Shown here: in pieces, positions 6,316 through 9,826 of the stretch
Layout of the letters: every line of letters starts with the position of its first letter
How positions within the stretch are numbered: the first letter of the stretch is position 1
NCBI GenBank assembly: GCA_019245255.1
Contig: JAFARV010000959.1
Location: forward strand, 1 to 9,826
Source: Acidobacteriaceae bacterium
Lineage (GTDB): Bacteria > Acidobacteriota > Terriglobia > Bryobacterales > Bryobacteraceae
Reading direction: 5' to 3'
DNA length: 9,826 nt
Notes under the pieces: model-generated
What the model was told of the DNA's origin: nothing
Seen by the model: the letters and a program-made list of their open reading frames with translations, nothing else
The model's database searches: none
Translations under genes and position numbers: made by a program

Positions 6316-7713
6316 CTAGTTAGAAAGCTTCACGCTGAACTGTTCGTTGATCTCGCGAGCGATCTGATCTTTGACGTCCTGCCGTGCATCGCTCAAATAC
6401 TTCAGGGCAAGGCCCTGTAGCACCTGCCGCTTCAACGTTGGTGACTCAATCCCCATCTGCATGAGGCTTTTGGCGTCCCCCAACTCAGTTCCGAAATCGG
6501 TTATGTCAACCTCGTCTAGGCCGGCGATCGACACTGCCACATTGTCCTTGCGTGCAGTAGTAACCGCATTCATCACACGAGCAGCACACTCCTTCACTGC
6601 GCTTCCATAAGCTCTTAACACTTCTTCAGTAATCGTGAAGTCCAGTTGCTTGCTGGCAGCAGATTGCGCATGCCCGCCGATCATCTCGCCCGACGCTTGC
6701 GACAGGTAAGATACTCGATAAATCTCTTCTTTTAACGTCTCCAGGTTCGCCGCCGCGATTTGGTAAACCTTCCCGTCCGGCTCTGCCCATCCGAACCTAT
6801 CCTGTGGACCCAGCTGAACGTAATAGCTCTCGCCCACAATCTGGTTCCATTCCCGATCGGAGTAAATCACGGGCATGGCGAACAGGCCCATAGTGATTGC
6901 CCATCCCAGTGCATTCGATTTGTTGAAATGCTCCAACTGTAAGTGAGCGGCTTTGTTCATGAGCCATAAGCCATCGCTCACGCGAAGCGTAATCATGGGA
7001 ATTCGGCGCGCGGCCATGAGTGCGTGTGGCCCTTGTGCAATCAGTTCGATTGCACCGGACTTCTCGCCATAGCTGAGCCTTCTATAAACCCGGAACTGTT
7101 CCCGGTCGTAGTATTGCCACCGCGTTTCCTCGACTAACTCGGGGCTGTCTACTCGCAGTTGCTTTTGACTGGATTGCCGGAGAACAATCCACTCATATTC
7201 GCCCTGTTCGTCACAGCTCCAGTTGATCAGGTCCTCCGCACTGTAGCGAAGCAGGTACGCACGTGAGAGTCCGCTGGCGTCTTCTTCCGCCCGATTGGCA
7301 GGCAGACGATCCGCCCGGGGGAAATCTACCAAGATATGACTTTGCCCCGTCACCAAAGCGTCGATCAGGCATCTTCTAAAGAAGTTACCGAGCGTCGTTC
7401 CACGCCGGTCGCAGTCGTCCGCGAATTCAGACAGAAAGGCACGCTCCCTGACCGTCCCGCCTTCGAGTTGCAGGCTCAGAGCACGTCTAAACAGTGTGGA
7501 GGCATACCAGTCTATGATCGACCCCACGTAATTCTGGTAAAACACCCGGCTTAGCCGTTCGGAGTAAACGTCTAAAGGTTCCTTCTGGCGCGGCAGCAGA
7601 TAGGCGCCGGCCCTCAGCTTAAACTGCTCACCGCCGGCGTAAAGGTCGCGATACATCTGCCACGTCGCCTTTTTCCGCCGGAAGTCGGCGTGCTCTCGAT
7701 CAATGTCTATCAT
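6316..7713 (-). CDS. Portal protein
   Basis: This 465-residue protein starts with ATG at 7713-7711. The upstream GGTGAG is about 12 bases away, so the ribosome binding site is weak. The N-terminal third has the portal look: a WQMYRDLYAGGEQFKLRAG segment, YLLPRQKEPLDVYSERLSR, then YQNYVGSIIDWYASTLFRR (about residues 60-80). The middle includes LVTGQSHILVDFPR and YLLRYSAEDLINWS, followed by a beta region (YEWIVLRQSS, FRVYRRLSYGE). Then comes a long helical stem and crown region (LNKSNALG-like HFNKSNALGWAITMG, NLETLKEEIYRVSYLSQASG). The RLxRxxxxN and GQSHILVDFP features resemble DUF4055-type or SPP1-like portals. Twelve copies would form the DNA gate at the capsid vertex, with the terminase docking to it. 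It lies directly after the terminase gene, 42 bases away. Confidence 0.85.
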   Translation of the reverse strand: MIDIDREHADFRRKKATWQMYRDLYAGGEQFKLRAGAYLLPRQKEPLDVYSERLSRVFYQNYVGSIIDWYASTLFRRALSLQLEGGTVRERAFLSEFADDCDRRGTTLGNFFRRCLIDALVTGQSHILVDFPRADRLPANRAEEDASGLSRAYLLRYSAEDLINWSCDEQGEYEWIVLRQSSQKQLRVDSPELVEETRWQYYDREQFRVYRRLSYGEKSGAIELIAQGPHALMAARRIPMITLRVSDGLWLMNKAAHLQLEHFNKSNALGWAITMGLFAMPVIYSDREWNQIVGESYYVQLGPQDRFGWAEPDGKVYQIAAANLETLKEEIYRVSYLSQASGEMIGGHAQSAASKQLDFTITEEVLRAYGSAVKECAARVMNAVTTARKDNVAVSIAGLDEVDITDFGTELGDAKSLMQMGIESPTLKRQVLQGLALKYLSDARQDVKDQIAREINEQFSVKLSN

Positions 7714-7755
7714 CGTTGTATTCGACTCACCATGTAACTTCTACGCCGCGCTAAA

Positions 7756-9114
7756 TCAAAACAAACGCTTGCCGATCTCGCCAAATGTTGTTTTGTCACC
7801 GTACAAATCCCAAACCACATATCCCAGCGCATCGGATGTGTGCGTGCGTTTCGGGTCACTGAACTTATCGATAACCCCGGACTCAGGTTTGAAGAGTACT
7901 TCCTCCATGTCCTTGATCAATTCCTTGCATTTCGGGTCCATCTCCAATCGCACCTCGCCCAGAGAATTGGTCAATAACGCATTTACGCGCTGCACTCGGC
8001 TGAGCACGGCCGGATTCTTTGTGGGCACTCTCAGTCGCACATTCCGAAATCCAGAGCGGTACAGATACTTAGAAACGATGTTGTAGTCGCTGGTTCCGGT
8101 CGTGTGTGCGCTCTTTCCACTAGCATCGCCAAAGATTTCCAACTCTGAAATGTGGCCCTTATATCGGTTCTCAAACTCCTGGCACGCCTCTTCGGTCGTT
8201 GCGCGTTCCAGCACAATTTCGTCAATAACGACCAATTTGTCCCCGCATTTCTGTAGCACCACGGAACTCATCGGCGAAACGTTGAAATCCAGCGACCACA
8301 TGAGGAGCTTCGATGGGTCATAACTGTGCCGAGCAACGTGCAACACTCGCTCAAAACAGTGATACACGCGGTCAGACTTACTATTCAGATACTCGCCCAG
8401 TACTTCCTGTTTGTAGAACCTCGGGTCATAGCTGCTCTCAAGGCGCTCATAGTAGTCCGGAGTGCTGGCTAACAAATGATGATTCTCAAACGGCTGCGCT
8501 CGGATACAACCGTATCCGTTTACCGGGTTCTGGATAAATCGCTTGTATAACCAGTCGTGCCCTTGTGGTGTCCAGACGGCGAAAGCACACAGATGCGCGG
8601 CTTCCGGATCTCGTAATCTTGCTTCAAGTCGTAACCACCCTTCTTGGCGCGTGAACGACAATTCGTCCACTCCGAACCATGCCAGGTTCGTTCCTCGCAA
8701 GCGTTCCGGTTCTTCGAGAGATCGCAGCAGTGCGGTACTTTTCGCCGGCCTGATGTCCAGTTCGCCGTCCGACTTGCGAATATCGAATTCGATGTCTTGC
8801 CCGTCGAACATCCCGAACAGGCTCACCAGCGTGGCATCGCGAAGCATTGAATAAGTCGGTGCTGCCAATAGCCCCTGTCTTCCGCGATTCAGGAATGCCT
8901 GCCGGATAAATTCGAAACACATTGCTGCGCTTTTTCCCGATCCCACAGGACCTGAAAATCCTTTTATTCGTGTCTTCAAAGCGTTAAAGCGCGCCTGCGA
9001 GGGAAGCGGCCGGAACACGAAGCACACGCGCTCCTCCAACTCCGCTTTCTCAGCCGCTCTGAAGTCCACAGAACTCGTCACCCGAGACGAGCGTATCGGG
9101 GCAGTGCCCTCCAA
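7756..9114 (-). CDS. Terminase large subunit (DNA-packaging ATPase/nuclease)
   Basis: This 452-residue protein packages DNA into the procapsid through the portal. Residues 54-62 (SGPVGSGKS) are Walker A. LAWFGVDE at 144-151 is Walker B with catalytic Glu151. WTPQGHDWLYKRF near 181 is the coupling motif. The C-terminal RNase H-like nuclease shows SLDFN (Asp276), EIFGDASG (Asp330) and HTSDALGYV (Asp428), the expected acidic triad, so the enzyme looks intact. The start is uncertain. The longest reading starts at a TTG at 9114-9112 with GGAGG only one base upstream. GTGs at codons 12 and 16 are alternatives, and a stop lies in frame at 9138-9136. All conserved sequence falls after about residue 32, so a short N-terminal loss would not remove a motif. 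No small subunit gene is seen. Confidence 0.92.
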   Translation of the reverse strand: MEGTAPIRSSRVTSSVDFRAAEKAELEERVCFVFRPLPSQARFNALKTRIKGFSGPVGSGKSAAMCFEFIRQAFLNRGRQGLLAAPTYSMLRDATLVSLFGMFDGQDIEFDIRKSDGELDIRPAKSTALLRSLEEPERLRGTNLAWFGVDELSFTRQEGWLRLEARLRDPEAAHLCAFAVWTPQGHDWLYKRFIQNPVNGYGCIRAQPFENHHLLASTPDYYERLESSYDPRFYKQEVLGEYLNSKSDRVYHCFERVLHVARHSYDPSKLLMWSLDFNVSPMSSVVLQKCGDKLVVIDEIVLERATTEEACQEFENRYKGHISELEIFGDASGKSAHTTGTSDYNIVSKYLYRSGFRNVRLRVPTKNPAVLSRVQRVNALLTNSLGEVRLEMDPKCKELIKDMEEVLFKPESGVIDKFSDPKRTHTSDALGYVVWDLYGDKTTFGEIGKRLF

Positions 9115-9400
9115 ACCTCCAAAAATCGCCGCAAGTTACTGAAATTGGAGAGGAAACTTTTTTCCGCTTACGTGTGATCGTGGGCTTGCCTCTATCTCCG
9201 CGACGGTTGTCACACAGCTGATCCGCCGCCTCGCCCCCTCGTCCTTGCCTCGTTTCTCGGCGCCGCAGCCCCAACTCACCAGCTCTTTCGCCGGCACATC
9301 CGGGCTAGCACCCCTGCTACGATGACTAGAAAGCGGCATCGGCACTCGGTTCTCGCTCGAGGTCGGCTTTCCAACAGCTGCACCTAAACAGCACCTACCA
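9115..9400. other. Intergenic region between the phage module and the carbonic anhydrase gene
   Basis: These 286 bases separate two divergent genes, so both promoters should lie here. I find no good sigma-70 promoter, only TACGAT at 9319-9324 on the plus strand with no clear -35. I see no tRNA, integrase, att-like duplication or strong terminator. Short open frames on the minus strand (9345-9136 and 9274-9050) show no recognisable domain. This is the likely host-phage boundary. Confidence 0.5.
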
Positions 9401-9826
9401 ATGCTTCGAACTTTCCGCGGAGTACTGCCACGAATCGCAGTCTCCGCCTATATCGATCCCGCGGCTCAAGTCATCGGCGACGTTGTCGTCGGCGAACGTT
9501 CCAGCGTCTGGCCCAACGTCACCATTCGCGGCGATGTCAACTATATCCGCGTCGGCGACGAATGCAGCATTCAAGACAACAGCGTTCTGCACGTCGACCA
9601 CCGCATATTTCCGTGCATCGTCCATAACCGTGTTACGGTTGGCCACTCGGCTGTCGTGCATGGGTGTGAAGTGCACGATGGCGCTCTGATCGGAATTGGG
9701 GCTGTCGTTCTCAATGGCGCAGTGATCGGCCACGGAGCCGTGGTTGGTGCCGGAGCACTCGTACCCGAGGGCATGCAGGTCCCGCCGAATTCGTTGGTCA
9801 TTGGCACTCCGGCCAAACTACGTCGA
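9401..9826 (+). CDS. Gamma-class carbonic anhydrase family protein (partial, 3' end outside)
   Basis: The gene starts with ATG at 9401 and is open to the window end: 142 residues of a family usually about 170-180. The sequence is a left-handed beta-helix with repeating hexapeptides (VIGDVVVGERSSVW, VGDECSIQDNS, ALIGIGAVVLNGAVIGHGAVVGAGALV). Metal and active-site residues known from the Cam/YrdA family are all present: Arg43 and Asp45 (IRGD), Gln58-Asp59, and zinc or iron ligands His64, His82 and His87. The protein would interconvert CO2 and bicarbonate or act as a related transferase in the cytoplasm. No strong Shine-Dalgarno precedes the ATG. It is transcribed away from the phage genes and looks like ordinary host sequence. 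Confidence 0.93.
   Translation, partial: MLRTFRGVLPRIAVSAYIDPAAQVIGDVVVGERSSVWPNVTIRGDVNYIRVGDECSIQDNSVLHVDHRIFPCIVHNRVTVGHSAVVHGCEVHDGALIGIGAVVLNGAVIGHGAVVGAGALVPEGMQVPPNSLVIGTPAKLRR

Noticed and set aside
9050..9274. Minus-strand frame of 74 codons overlapping the terminase start
   Set aside because: It overlaps the terminase N-terminus out of frame, is Arg-rich without a recognisable fold, and begins at a TTG without a ribosome binding site.
9306..9319. Inverted repeat TAGCA-cccc-TGCTA
   Set aside because: Only 5 bp with no U-tract and no second copy. It is too short to call a terminator, operator or att site.
9136..9345. Minus-strand frame of 69 codons upstream of the terminase, possible small terminase subunit
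   Set aside because: No helix-turn-helix or terminase-like pattern, no ribosome binding site, and low-complexity charged composition. It shares the terminase frame but ends at the TAA at 9138-9136.
9395..9733. Minus-strand frame antisense to the carbonic anhydrase
   Set aside because: It is a shadow of the hexapeptide-repeat codons, rich in Asp/Ala/Val. The plus-strand reading has all catalytic residues of the family.

Overview
The window is a dense, one-directional phage structural module on the minus strand (about 9114 down to 1). It is followed on the plus strand by the start of a bacterial housekeeping-type gene, a gamma-class carbonic anhydrase (9401 to the window end). Read in the direction of transcription, the phage genes are: terminase large subunit, portal, scaffold, P22-like major coat protein, a small unknown, a head-tail adaptor-like protein, a tail-terminator-like protein, the tail tube, tail assembly chaperone(s), a very short tape-measure-like protein, and two tandem distal-tail-like proteins, the last cut by the window edge. 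This is the gene order of a long, non-contractile-tailed (siphovirus-type) particle. The host lineage cannot be fixed from sequence alone. The style of the tail proteins and the carbonic anhydrase suggest a soil bacterium such as an Acidobacteriota member, at low confidence.

Head module (4316-9114): the terminase has readable ATPase and nuclease motifs and appears intact, although its start codon is unclear. The portal, coiled-coil scaffold and coat follow in order. The coat gene is bracketed by two hairpin plus U-tract elements, one ending about 10 bases before its start codon and one just after its stop. No head protease and no small terminase subunit is visible.

Connector and tail module (1-4309): the genes overlap or lie a few bases apart, which suggests translational coupling. 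The best finding is in the tail chaperone. The 132-residue ORF ends in an in-frame A AAA AAC slippery heptamer (1493-1487). A 5-base spacer follows, then an 11-bp stem with one bulged base. The -1 frame is open from there to 1155. This predicts a programmed -1 frameshift giving a G/GT-type pair of about 132 and 241 residues, and reveals a cysteine-containing domain with no start codon of its own near the slip site. The tape-measure position holds only a 200-residue protein, so the tail may be very short.

Right edge: only 286 bases separate the terminase from the divergent carbonic anhydrase gene. No integrase, repressor or tRNA is seen there. The locus could be the edge of a prophage, a decayed remnant, or a domesticated gene-transfer-agent-like element. 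The sequence here does not decide between these.
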